Below are positions 14,062-21,594 of a stretch of DNA of 28,981 nt, in pieces. The DNA comes from JAOPZW01 sp036379935. Lineage in GTDB: Bacteria; Actinomycetota; Thermoleophilia; Solirubrobacterales; Solirubrobacteraceae. Location of the stretch: NCBI GenBank assembly GCA_036379935.1, contig DASVFT010000106.1:1-28981 (forward strand). Reading direction: 5' to 3'. Each line of letters begins with the position of its first letter. The first letter of the stretch is position 1. Below the pieces are notes generated by a model. It had not been told where the DNA came from. It ran no database searches and worked only from the letters and a program-made list of their open reading frames with translations. The position numbers and the translations under genes were made by a program.

Positions 14062-16166
14062 GCCGGCTTGGACCCATCGGCCGTCTCGGCCACTGGACCG
14101 CCACGCACTTTCGCGCCGTCGCCGCCGCGTGGCTGGTCATCGCCGTCGCCTTCGGCATCTTCGCGCCCAGGGTCGAGCACGCGCTCTCGGGCGCCGGCTG
14201 GGAGGCCACCGGCTCGGAGGCCGTGCAGGCGCGCAACCTCATCGACAAGCACTTCCAGGGCCTCGGCTCCTACGGCCTGATGGTCGTCGTGCACTCCCCC
14301 GAGCAGACCGGCGCCGACCCAGCCTTCAAGCAGGCCGTCGGCGCCGTCCAGCGCACCCTGAAGGGCAACGACGCGGTCACCACCGTCGTGGCGCCCAAGC
14401 CGGGCATGTCCATCTCCCGTGACGGCCACACCGCGGTCGTGCAGGCGGGCGCCGGCAAGAACCCCAACGACATGGTCCGCGCCGCCGACGACCTCAAGGA
14501 ACCGCTCAGCAAGCTCGGCGGCCACGGCGTCGAAGTCAACCTGACCGGCGCGCCGGGCATGTGGTCGGACTTCAACGAGGCCAACAAGACGGCGATGATG
14601 AAGTCCGAGCTCATCTCCTGGCCGGTCACGCTCGGCATCCTCGTGCTCGCCTTCGGGTCGCTCGTCGCCGCCGGGCTGCCGTTGCTGCTGACCATCCTCG
14701 GCCTCGTTGCCGCCGCCGGCTCGCTGTACCTCGGCACCCAGCTCATGGACATCTCCGTCTGGGCGATGAACTTCGCGCTGATGTTCGCGCTCGCGCTGGG
14801 CATCGACTATGCGCTGTTCGTGGTCTACCGCTTCCGCGGCGCGTTCTTCGGCTCCGAGCTCTCCGCCGAGGAGGCGACCGCGGTAACGATGGACACCGCC
14901 GGCAAGGCCGTGCTGTTCTCCGGGCTGACCGTGCTCATCTCGCTGAGCGCGGTGATGCTGGTCCCGTCGCCGGCGTTCCGGTCGATGAGCCTCGGCATCA
15001 TGCTCGCCGTCACCTTCGTGCTGCTGGCGACGTTGACGCTGCTGCCTGCGGTCCTGGCCAAGCTCGGCCCCAACGTCGACAACCTCTCGCTGAAGTGGGT
15101 GCACTCCGGTGAGCACCGCTCGCCGCGCTTCGCCGCCTGGGGCGAACGCCTCTGGCGCCGGCCGCTGCCGTACGCGCTGGTGGCCATCGTCGCGCTCGTG
15201 GCGCTCGCGCTGCCCGTGTTCTCCCTGGACACCGGCATGCCGTCCATCAAGGTCGTTCCCAACTCCGACAGTTCCCGCGTCGGCTACCAGCAGGTCCAGC
15301 AGGGCTTCGGGCCAGGCGCGACCGGACCGCTCCAGCTCGTCACCACCCAGGCCGACGCGGCCCGGGTCGAGGCCATCGCGAAGTCCGACCCCGCCGTCGC
15401 TCAGGTCATGCCACCCCAGCCCGGGTCCGGCGGAGCCGCGCTCATCCAGGCCGTGCCGAAGACCGACCCGTCCGCCAAGAGCATGGGCGCCACCGTCGAC
15501 CGGCTGCGCTCCTCGCTGCCGGACGGCGCGCTCGTCGGCGGCCCCGTCGCCGAGAGCCACGACCTCGAAGCCGCGCTGTCGGCCAAGACCCCGCTGGTCA
15601 TCGGCGTCGTCCTCGGCCTGGGCTTCCTGCTGCTGCTCGTCGCGCTGCAGGCACCCATCGTCGCCGCGGCCGGCGTGCTCACCAACCTGCTCGCCACCGG
15701 CGCCGCCTTCGGCGTCTCGAAGCTCATCTTCCAGGAAGGACACCTCTCCGGGCTGCTCGGCTTCGAGCCGCAGGGCTTCCTGGACGCCTGGGGCCCCGTG
15801 TTCTTCTTCGCGATGATTTTCGCCATCTCGATGGACTACACGGTGTTCCTGCTGAGCTCGGCGAAGGAGCACTGGGACCACTCGGGCGACGCCAAGGACG
15901 CGATGGTCGGCGGCGTCGCGCACTCCGGCCGCGTCATCTTCGCCGCCGGCGCCGTCATGGTCGCCGTGTTCTTCACCTTCGCGCTGTCGGGGCCGCTGCC
16001 GCCCAAGGAGATGGGCGTCATCCTCGGCATCGCGGTTCTGCTCGACGCCGCGCTCGTCCGGCTGCTGCTCGTCCCGGTGTTGCTGCGGCTGCTGGGCAAG
16101 TGGGCATGGTGGCTGCCCAAGCCGCTGGACCGCGTCCTGCCCGACGTCCGCTTCGGCCACGCCTGA
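14058..16166 (+). CDS. MMPL-family RND transporter
   Basis: A 702-residue proton-driven exporter of the MMPL branch. There is one helix at about 18-36, an external domain to about 185, a bundle of five helices (about 188-335), then a second repeat with a helix near 370-390, an external domain, and a final bundle from about 512. The paired proton-relay residues are Asp250-Tyr251 (GIDYALFVVYRFR) and Asp593-Tyr594 (SMDYTVFLLSS), as in MmpL3. A strong AAGGAGG lies at 14044-14050 before the GTG at 14058, which overlaps the preceding stop. MMPL proteins usually export lipids or siderophores; placement within a persulfide operon is unusual. The substrate is unknown. Confidence 0.92.
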   Translation: MSRLGPIGRLGHWTATHFRAVAAAWLVIAVAFGIFAPRVEHALSGAGWEATGSEAVQARNLIDKHFQGLGSYGLMVVVHSPEQTGADPAFKQAVGAVQRTLKGNDAVTTVVAPKPGMSISRDGHTAVVQAGAGKNPNDMVRAADDLKEPLSKLGGHGVEVNLTGAPGMWSDFNEANKTAMMKSELISWPVTLGILVLAFGSLVAAGLPLLLTILGLVAAAGSLYLGTQLMDISVWAMNFALMFALALGIDYALFVVYRFRGAFFGSELSAEEATAVTMDTAGKAVLFSGLTVLISLSAVMLVPSPAFRSMSLGIMLAVTFVLLATLTLLPAVLAKLGPNVDNLSLKWVHSGEHRSPRFAAWGERLWRRPLPYALVAIVALVALALPVFSLDTGMPSIKVVPNSDSSRVGYQQVQQGFGPGATGPLQLVTTQADAARVEAIAKSDPAVAQVMPPQPGSGGAALIQAVPKTDPSAKSMGATVDRLRSSLPDGALVGGPVAESHDLEAALSAKTPLVIGVVLGLGFLLLLVALQAPIVAAAGVLTNLLATGAAFGVSKLIFQEGHLSGLLGFEPQGFLDAWGPVFFFAMIFAISMDYTVFLLSSAKEHWDHSGDAKDAMVGGVAHSGRVIFAAGAVMVAVFFTFALSGPLPPKEMGVILGIAVLLDAALVRLLLVPVLLRLLGKWAWWLPKPLDRVLPDVRFGHA

Positions 16167-16203
16167 TGGCCGCGCGGCTCACGAACCGACCCAAGGAGAA
16201 CTG

Positions 16204-16545
16204 ATGCTGTTCCGGCGCTCCAAGTCCCTCACCCCGAGTGAGGCGGCCGCGGCCCACGGCCGAGGCGAGCTGCAGCTCGTCGACGTCCGCGAGGCCGCCG
16301 AACTCGCGCAGGCGCGCGTCGACGGTGCCACGCATATCCCGCTCGGCCAGCTCTCCGGACGGCTGGGCGAGCTGGACCGCGACCGCCCGGTCGCCTTCCT
16401 GTGCGCGTCGGGCAACCGCAGCGGCATGGCCACCCGGGCAGCCAACAAGGCGGGCCTGGACGCCAGCAACATCGAGGGCGGCATCAAGGCGTGGGCGCGC
16501 GCCGGACTGCAGCTGACCAGTGCGACCGGTCGGGGTGCCGCGTGA
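16204..16545 (+). CDS. Single-domain rhodanese
   Basis: A 113-residue sulfurtransferase domain. LQLVDVRE (24-30) gives the CH2A-like motif, HIPLGQL follows, and the active-site loop is CASGNRS with Cys67, closing with NIEGGIKAWARAGL. It would carry sulfane sulfur as a Cys persulfide and pass it between low-molecular thiols, sulfite or the downstream dioxygenase. No signal peptide is seen; the N-terminus MLFRRSKS is basic, so a loose membrane contact is possible. An AAGGAGA Shine-Dalgarno precedes the ATG. Its TGA overlaps the GTG of the next gene, consistent with paired production of the rhodanese and the persulfide dioxygenase. Confidence 0.93.
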   Translation: MLFRRSKSLTPSEAAAAHGRGELQLVDVREAAELAQARVDGATHIPLGQLSGRLGELDRDRPVAFLCASGNRSGMATRAANKAGLDASNIEGGIKAWARAGLQLTSATGRGAA

Positions 16546-17936
16546 TCTTCCGCCAGCTCACCCACGACGACCTCGGCTGCGCCAGCTACCTCATCGGCGA
16601 CGAGGACGCCGGCGTCGCCGCCGTGGTCGACCCCAAGCTCGACATCGACGACTACCTGCGCCTGGCCCGGTACATGGGCGTGCGCATCGAGCACATCCTG
16701 GAGACCCACAACCACGCCGACCACGTCTCCGGGCACGGACGCCTGGTCGCCGCCACCGGCGCGACCGTCCACATCCACCTCCTCGCCGAGCCCGACTACG
16801 ACCACGAGCCGTTCGACGACGGCTTCGAGCTCGAACTCGGCAGCGTCACCGTGCGCGCGCTCCACACCCCCGGCCACCGCCCCGAGCACACCGCGTTCGC
16901 GCTCATCGACACCGCCCGCTCGAACGAGCCGTGGGCGGTGCTGACCGGCGACACGCTGTTCGTCGGCGACATCGCACGCCCCGACCTGGCCGTCGACAAG
17001 GCCGAGGGCGCCCACGGCATCTTTCACTCACTGAACGACAAGCTCCTCGCCTTGCCCGGCGAATGCGAGGTCTGGCCCGGCCACCTCGGCGGCTCGCTGT
17101 GCGGCGGGCCCGGGATGGACATGAAGGTGTCCTCCACCATCGCCTACGAGCGCGCCAACCAGGACCTGCTGGCACTCGTGGACGAGGACGCGTTCGTCGA
17201 GCAGACGACCTCGACGCTCGGGCCGCAGCCGCCGAACTTCCAGGCCATCGTCGCGCTCAACCGCGGGCCGCTGGCCAGCCACCGCTCAGACGTCGAGCCG
17301 CTCACGTCCTGCCAAGTCGAAGCGCAGCGCCAGGCAGGCGCGCTGCTGGTCGACGTGCGCACCGACCTGCAGTTCGACGACGCGCACATCCCCGGCGCCG
17401 TCTGCAACCCCGCTGTACGCGCCGGGTTCGGCACCAAGCTCGCATGGGTCGCCGACCGCGACCAGCCCGTCGTCTTCATCGGCCGCGACGACGAGGACGC
17501 CCTGCACGCCGCGCATCTCGCCGCCGCCGTCGGCATCACCAACGTCGCCGGCTACCTCGCCGGCGGCATGACGAGCTGGCGCGAGGAGAAGCGCCCGACG
17601 GACACCGTCGAGCGCATCGAGGTGCCCGCGCTGCATGACCGGGCCGACCAGGTCCAGGTCCTCGACGTGCGCGAATCCGACGAGTGGCAGGACGGCCACA
17701 TCCCCGGCGCGGTCCACACGCCCTACCACGACATCGACTCCATCCCCGACGGCATCGACGCCTCCGAGCCGGTCGCGGTCATCTGCTCGTCCGGGCAGCG
17801 CAGCGCCGTCGCCGCCTCACTGCTGCTGCGCCACGGCGCCGAGCACGTCACTCACGTCGCTGACGGCGGCGTCGGCACCTGGGCCAAGCACGGGTGGCCC
17901 ATTGAGCAGCCCGAGTCCGCCACGGCGAACGGGTAG
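16542..17936 (+). CDS. cstB: CstB-like persulfide dioxygenase-rhodanese fusion
   Basis: A 464-residue three-domain protein. Residues 1-240 are a metallo-beta-lactamase fold with THNHADHVSGH (His56, His58, Asp60, His61), His112 in TPGHRPEH, Asp137 in LTGDTLF and His181; His56, His112 and Asp137 match the iron ligands of ETHE1. Residues about 255-350 form a rhodanese fold whose active-site loop reads VFIGRDDED, with no Cys, so it is a pseudo-rhodanese. Residues about 365-455 form a second rhodanese with Cys415 in ICSSGQRS. This order (dioxygenase, pseudo-rhodanese, rhodanese) is that of Staphylococcus aureus CstB, which oxidises thiol persulfides to thiosulfate. It acts in the cytoplasm. The GTG start overlaps the rhodanese stop. 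Confidence 0.93.
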   Translation: MIFRQLTHDDLGCASYLIGDEDAGVAAVVDPKLDIDDYLRLARYMGVRIEHILETHNHADHVSGHGRLVAATGATVHIHLLAEPDYDHEPFDDGFELELGSVTVRALHTPGHRPEHTAFALIDTARSNEPWAVLTGDTLFVGDIARPDLAVDKAEGAHGIFHSLNDKLLALPGECEVWPGHLGGSLCGGPGMDMKVSSTIAYERANQDLLALVDEDAFVEQTTSTLGPQPPNFQAIVALNRGPLASHRSDVEPLTSCQVEAQRQAGALLVDVRTDLQFDDAHIPGAVCNPAVRAGFGTKLAWVADRDQPVVFIGRDDEDALHAAHLAAAVGITNVAGYLAGGMTSWREEKRPTDTVERIEVPALHDRADQVQVLDVRESDEWQDGHIPGAVHTPYHDIDSIPDGIDASEPVAVICSSGQRSAVAASLLLRHGAEHVTHVADGGVGTWAKHGWPIEQPESATANG

Positions 17937-17948
17937 GGGCGGCGCGCG

Positions 17949-18743
17949 GTGGCGCTCGCGGCCATCCCGTTCGGCCTGGCTATCGGCGTCGCCGTCGGCA
18001 TGCTCGGCGGCGGCGGCTCGGTGCTCGCCGTGCCCGTGCTCGTCTACGTGCTCGGCCAGAGCGTCCAGGAGGCGACCACCGCGTCGCTGGTCATCGTCAC
18101 CGCCGGCGCCATCGCCGGCGGGCTCGGCCACGCCCGCCAGGGACGCATCTGCTGGCGCCACGCCGCCGCGTTCACCGCCGCCGCCCTCCCAGGCGTCGCC
18201 GCCGGCACCGCGCTCGGCAACACCGTCAGCGGCAGCGCGCTCATCGCCGCGTTCGCCGTCATCATGCTGCTCGCCGCGGCCGCCACCTGGCGCAAGGCCA
18301 CCGGCTCACGCGACGAGCGCCCCGCCGAACCCGCGCGCGCGCCCGCGTGCCCGCCGGTGCGCCTCGCGCGCGACCTCGCCGCCGGCGTCACCATCGGCGT
18401 GATGACCGGCTTCTTCGGTGTCGGCGGCGGCTTTCTCATCGTCCCGACCCTGGCCATCTTCCTCGCGCTGTCTATGCGACTCGCGGTCGGCACGTCGCTG
18501 GCCATCATCACCGCCAGCTCACTGCTCGGCCTCGCCGCGCACCTGCTCGGCGGGCGCGGCCTCGACGGGGGGCTGACGGGGACCATGACCGCCGCCTGCG
18601 TCGCCGGCGCGCTCGCCGGCGCCGCGCTCGCCGGGCGCGTGCCGCAGCGCCAGCTCGGCCGCGGCTTCGCCGGCCTGGTCGCCGCCGTGGCCGGCTACCT
18701 GCTCATCTCAGCCGCGTTCCTCGGCGGCCCACCCGGCTCATGA
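17949..18743 (+). CDS. tauE: TauE/SafE-family sulfite/organosulfur exporter
   Basis: A 264-residue membrane protein with two repeats, each opening with a glycine-rich helix: GVAVGMLGGGGSVLAVPVLV (about 13-32) and GVMTGFFGVGGGFLIVPTLA (about 152-171). About eight helices are present. The family exports sulfite, sulfoacetate or related anions. As in the staphylococcal cst operon, the exporter follows the persulfide-oxidising enzyme and would remove sulfite or thiosulfate. The GTG at 17949 starts 12 bases after the cstB stop; no strong ribosome-binding site is seen, so it may depend on coupling. The gene is intact, and the remnant of an OsmC gene follows 20 bases downstream. Confidence 0.9.
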   Translation: MALAAIPFGLAIGVAVGMLGGGGSVLAVPVLVYVLGQSVQEATTASLVIVTAGAIAGGLGHARQGRICWRHAAAFTAAALPGVAAGTALGNTVSGSALIAAFAVIMLLAAAATWRKATGSRDERPAEPARAPACPPVRLARDLAAGVTIGVMTGFFGVGGGFLIVPTLAIFLALSMRLAVGTSLAIITASSLLGLAAHLLGGRGLDGGLTGTMTAACVAGALAGAALAGRVPQRQLGRGFAGLVAAVAGYLLISAAFLGGPPGS

Positions 18744-18763
18744 CCCTCGACCAAGGAGCACCG

Positions 18764-19196
18764 ATGCACAACGTCAACGTCGACGGCGTCGAACAGACCG
18801 CCGCCAAGGCCTCCGCCGACCCGCACCCAGCACGTCACCTTCGACGGCGAGTGGCAGACCAGCGGCCCGCAGTTCCGCGCCACCATCCCCGTCCCCAACG
18901 GCGACCCGGTCGTCTTCGAAGCCGCTCGCCGGGGCGTCGAGCTGCGCGGCCTGCGCGCCGAGGTCCACGCCGACGTCAACCAGGCCCGCGCGCTCGGCGT
19001 CAGCGACCAGCCACCGGTCGACCACATCGACTGGCAACTCGCCGTCGATACCGACGCTTCACCGGAAATCCTCGACGAGCTCAAGCAGGCCGCCGACGAC
19101 CACTGCCCCGGCGCCTACTGCATCCGCAACCCCATCGACCTGCGCACCACCGTCACGGCGACGAGAACGCCAACAGCCACTGAGCGCGTGAAGTAG
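18764..19196 (+). pseudogene. OsmC-family gene broken by frameshifts and an internal deletion
   Basis: After an AAGGAG ribosome-binding site the ATG opens MHNVNVDGVEQTAAKASADP, a plausible OsmC N-terminus. The frame must then shift near 18815-18822 to read TQHVTFDGEWQTSGPQFRAT. That frame runs FEAARRGVELRGLRAEV; the FEA and RRGVELR parts abut where the central helix with the first catalytic Cys should be, so I infer loss of roughly 45 codons near 18920. The C-terminal part has GVSDQPPVDHIDWQL and DHCPGAYCIRNPIDL, which holds the second Cys. Near 19157 another shift would restore GDENANSH and a stop at 19183; without it the frame ends at 19196. OsmC proteins reduce peroxides and persulfides, fitting the operon, but this copy cannot be functional as read. 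Confidence 0.7.
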
Positions 19197-19264
19197 CGTG
19201 AGCTCAGACGGGCCGTTCTCCGCGCCACCAGGCGTTCTTGGAAAAGGCCCACTGGCTGGGTCGG

Positions 19265-20710
19265 TCAGACGCCGACGCGCTCGCCGAGGTGCGTTGTGCT
19301 GTCCTGCGCACCAACGCCGGTGCGGTGCAGCAGGCAGACCGCGAGGTCGTCGTTGAGCTCGTCGGCCTCGCCGGCGACCGCGGCGAGCAGCGCTTCCGCG
19401 TCCTCGCCCGTGTCGGCGAGGAGCTGCTCGACTCGCTCGGTGCCGAGCGGCGTCCCGCCTTGCCGCGCCTCGACGACGCCGTCGGTGAAGAAGCAGACGG
19501 TCGCTCCGGCGGCGACCTCGAGCGTGATGTCGGACGGGCACACCGTCAGGCCGGCGCCGATCGGCGGGCTGGCGGGCTCGGTCGGGCCACCGTCGCCGTC
19601 GAGGCCCAGCACCACCGGCGGAGGATGCCCGGCGCTGGCATAGGCGAGCACGTGGGCGTCGTGGTCGTACACGGCGGCGATCACCGTCGCGAACTGGCCG
19701 TCCATGTGCCCGTCGAGGCACGGATCGGTGCGCTCGATGGCCCCCGCGGGCCCGTGCCCGGCGGCGATGAAGGTGCGCAGCGTGTAGCGGACGAGGGCGG
19801 CGTGCGCCAGCGACTCGCGTCCGTGGCCGGAGACGTCGCCCAGCAGCAGCGCCGTGCGCTTCTCGTCGAGCTCGAAGACGTCGTAGAAGTCGCCGCCCGC
19901 CGCGAGGCCGGCGGCGGGACGGTAGGCCACCGAGAACGACACGTCGGGCCGGCTGCTCGGAAGGGGCGCGAGCAGGGCGGCCTGGAGCTGGCCGACGTCG
20001 TCGACCAGCTCGGCGCGCTGGACCGCCAGCCGCCGCGCGCGCCGGTTGCTCAGGTAGGCGTTGACGGCCATGCCGGCGGCGAGCGCGGCGAAGCCCAGGA
20101 ACACCGCGAGCACCCAGCCAGGGAGGAGGTGGACCACATCTTCGAGCGCCTCGCCCACGCCTCCGCCCTCTCGCGTTCGCGCGACCGCCCGGTCGGCGGC
20201 CGCCGGAACCCCCGGCCGCGTGCTCGGATCGCTGCGTTCCGCCTCGACCGTCGTGCGCCCCACCCCGCGCCGGTGACCGCGCGTCTGGGCCCCGCTCTGC
20301 GGCGCGGCGCTTCGACCGGAGACCGCGGGAGCGGACGTCGCCGCTCCCTCCGCGGCTGGCGTGGCGCTCCCGGCAGCCGGACGTCCGGACGGCGCCGTCG
20401 CCTGCCCATCTCCCGACTGGGGATGGCCGGCTTGACCGGCGCCGCGCGACGCGGTGACGGGCGGCGTCGAGACGGGCCCGGCGGTCCCGGGCCCGGCACT
20501 GACCGAAGGCGCCGACCCGTCGCTGGGCACCGTGACCTGCGCATCGGGCGCGGTCACCGAACCGACCCCCGGCACAGTGACGGTCGGCACCGTGATCGCC
20601 GTCGTCGAGGCGCCCGGCACCGTCACAGCAACGTCGGCCTGCGCACCCCCGACCCCGACGCCGGCGAAGGCCGCGACCGTGAGAGCAAGAGACCATCTGA
20701 GAGGGCGCAC
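19265..20710 (-). CDS. Membrane-anchored SpoIIE/PP2C-type phosphatase
   Basis: A 481-residue protein. A signal peptide (1-26, ending AQA) is followed by a Thr/Val/Pro/Ala-rich low-complexity exported segment (about 27-190), one transmembrane helix (about 197-220), and a cytoplasmic coiled region. A SpoIIE-type PPM Ser/Thr phosphatase domain follows (about 245-465) with GGDFYDVF (272-279), GDVSGHG (291-297), FFTDGVVEAR and DDLAVCLL, which carry the metal-binding aspartates. Such enzymes dephosphorylate anti-anti-sigma factors and so release sigma factors. There is no PAS, GAF or receiver domain; signal input, if any, must come from outside or from the linker. The GTG start has a GGAG four bases upstream. 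No anti-sigma partner lies nearby. 19197-19264 shows no gene. Confidence 0.88.
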   Translation of the reverse strand: MRPLRWSLALTVAAFAGVGVGGAQADVAVTVPGASTTAITVPTVTVPGVGSVTAPDAQVTVPSDGSAPSVSAGPGTAGPVSTPPVTASRGAGQAGHPQSGDGQATAPSGRPAAGSATPAAEGAATSAPAVSGRSAAPQSGAQTRGHRRGVGRTTVEAERSDPSTRPGVPAAADRAVARTREGGGVGEALEDVVHLLPGWVLAVFLGFAALAAGMAVNAYLSNRRARRLAVQRAELVDDVGQLQAALLAPLPSSRPDVSFSVAYRPAAGLAAGGDFYDVFELDEKRTALLLGDVSGHGRESLAHAALVRYTLRTFIAAGHGPAGAIERTDPCLDGHMDGQFATVIAAVYDHDAHVLAYASAGHPPPVVLGLDGDGGPTEPASPPIGAGLTVCPSDITLEVAAGATVCFFTDGVVEARQGGTPLGTERVEQLLADTGEDAEALLAAVAGEADELNDDLAVCLLHRTGVGAQDSTTHLGERVGV

Positions 20711-20841
20711 CGCTCCGTTAACTCGGCCCTGCCGCCCCCGCGGTTGACGGCCTTAGGCGAATGACGGAGGGGCGCCTAGTCCCTTTTGTGGCCTCGCTCC
20801 GGGGACGTCGACCACCTGCTCACGTGGCGCTGCGGTGAGGG

Positions 20842-21477
20842 TCAAGCCTTCGGACCGACGTGCTCGTCGAGCAACGCGACGCTCGCCCGATGCGAAACCG
20901 AGATGTTGCGGGCGTTGGACTGCGTCCAGCGCAGGCCGAGTCGATCGCAGGCCCAGCAGAACAGCCCGCGGATGTCGGCCGACAGGTTGCTGAAGAAGTA
21001 CCGCGGATAGGCGTACTCGGCGACGCGCCCCGACGGCAGGCGCGTCTTGAAGCGGTTCATGGTGCGGCAACCGTCGGAGTGGACCAGCCCGCGCACGAAC
21101 TGCCACGTGTGGCGTTCGACGATCTCCCGCTGCCAGGGGGCAAGCACGATGGGTCGCTCGTGCTTGCGGCCGGGCCCGTGCTGGGGAAGAAGCTCGTGCC
21201 ACGCCTTGGCCATCGAGGCCACGCGCACGCACCGATCGCTCGGATGGGGCCGCAACCGAGGGATGCGTGCGGGCAGCGTGAGGTCCATCGCGGCTCGGCA
21301 CTCCTCGATGACCTGTTCATGAGCGCCGTCGAGCGAGATCACCACCTGCCAGGAGCGGCCGTTGCCCGCAAGGTGACCGTCGCCGAGGTACATGCCGAGC
21401 AGGTACGCATAGGAGAAGCTGTCGGCCGGTCGAATCACGAACGTACGTTCGCAATTGGTCCGGACGGCGTGCGACAC
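20842..21477 (-). CDS. Standalone LAGLIDADG endonuclease-like protein lacking its HTH
   Basis: A 211-residue protein with two LAGLIDADG-type helices, SYAYLLGMYLGDGHL (about 20-34) and WQFVRGLVHSDGCR in the middle. The motif QHGPGRKHERPIVLAPWQ, the ending YPRYFFSNLSADIRGLFCWA and HRASVALLDEHVGPK are characteristic of a group of actinobacterial standalone proteins. In relatives as I remember them, about 50 residues of helix-turn-helix and a Cys pair precede the first motif. Here that part is missing: upstream in frame lies only sequence antisense to the tRNA-Trp gene. The GTG at 21477 is a nominal start; another GTG is four codons later. The acidic residues of both motifs are present. It may be a DNA-binding or nuclease remnant. 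20711-20841 holds no gene. Confidence 0.75.
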   Translation of the reverse strand: MSHAVRTNCERTFVIRPADSFSYAYLLGMYLGDGHLAGNGRSWQVVISLDGAHEQVIEECRAAMDLTLPARIPRLRPHPSDRCVRVASMAKAWHELLPQHGPGRKHERPIVLAPWQREIVERHTWQFVRGLVHSDGCRTMNRFKTRLPSGRVAEYAYPRYFFSNLSADIRGLFCWACDRLGLRWTQSNARNISVSHRASVALLDEHVGPKA

Positions 21478-21503
21478 TGCGCCGCTAGGATTGACCGCCG
21501 CCC

Positions 21504-21574
21504 GGGGGACTGGTGTAACGGCAACATAGCGGTCTCCAAAACCGTTGCTCGAGGTTCGATTCCTCGGTCCCCCG
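21504..21574 (+). tRNA. tRNA-Trp(CCA)
   Basis: A full cloverleaf: acceptor GGGGGAC/GTCCCCC, D-stem GTGT/ACAT (one G-U), anticodon stem GCGGT/ACCGT around CTCCAAA with anticodon CCA, variable TGCT, T-arm CGAGG-TTCGATT-CCTCG, discriminator G. CCA is not encoded. The D-arm GGTGTAACGGCA resembles that of many tRNA-Gln genes, but G73 and the anticodon fit Trp. The length is 71 bases. It lies head-to-head with the LAGLIDADG gene and 20 bases before the broken dioxygenase gene. Confidence 0.95.
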
Positions 21575-21594
21575 CTCGTCCTCACCGCCACCTC

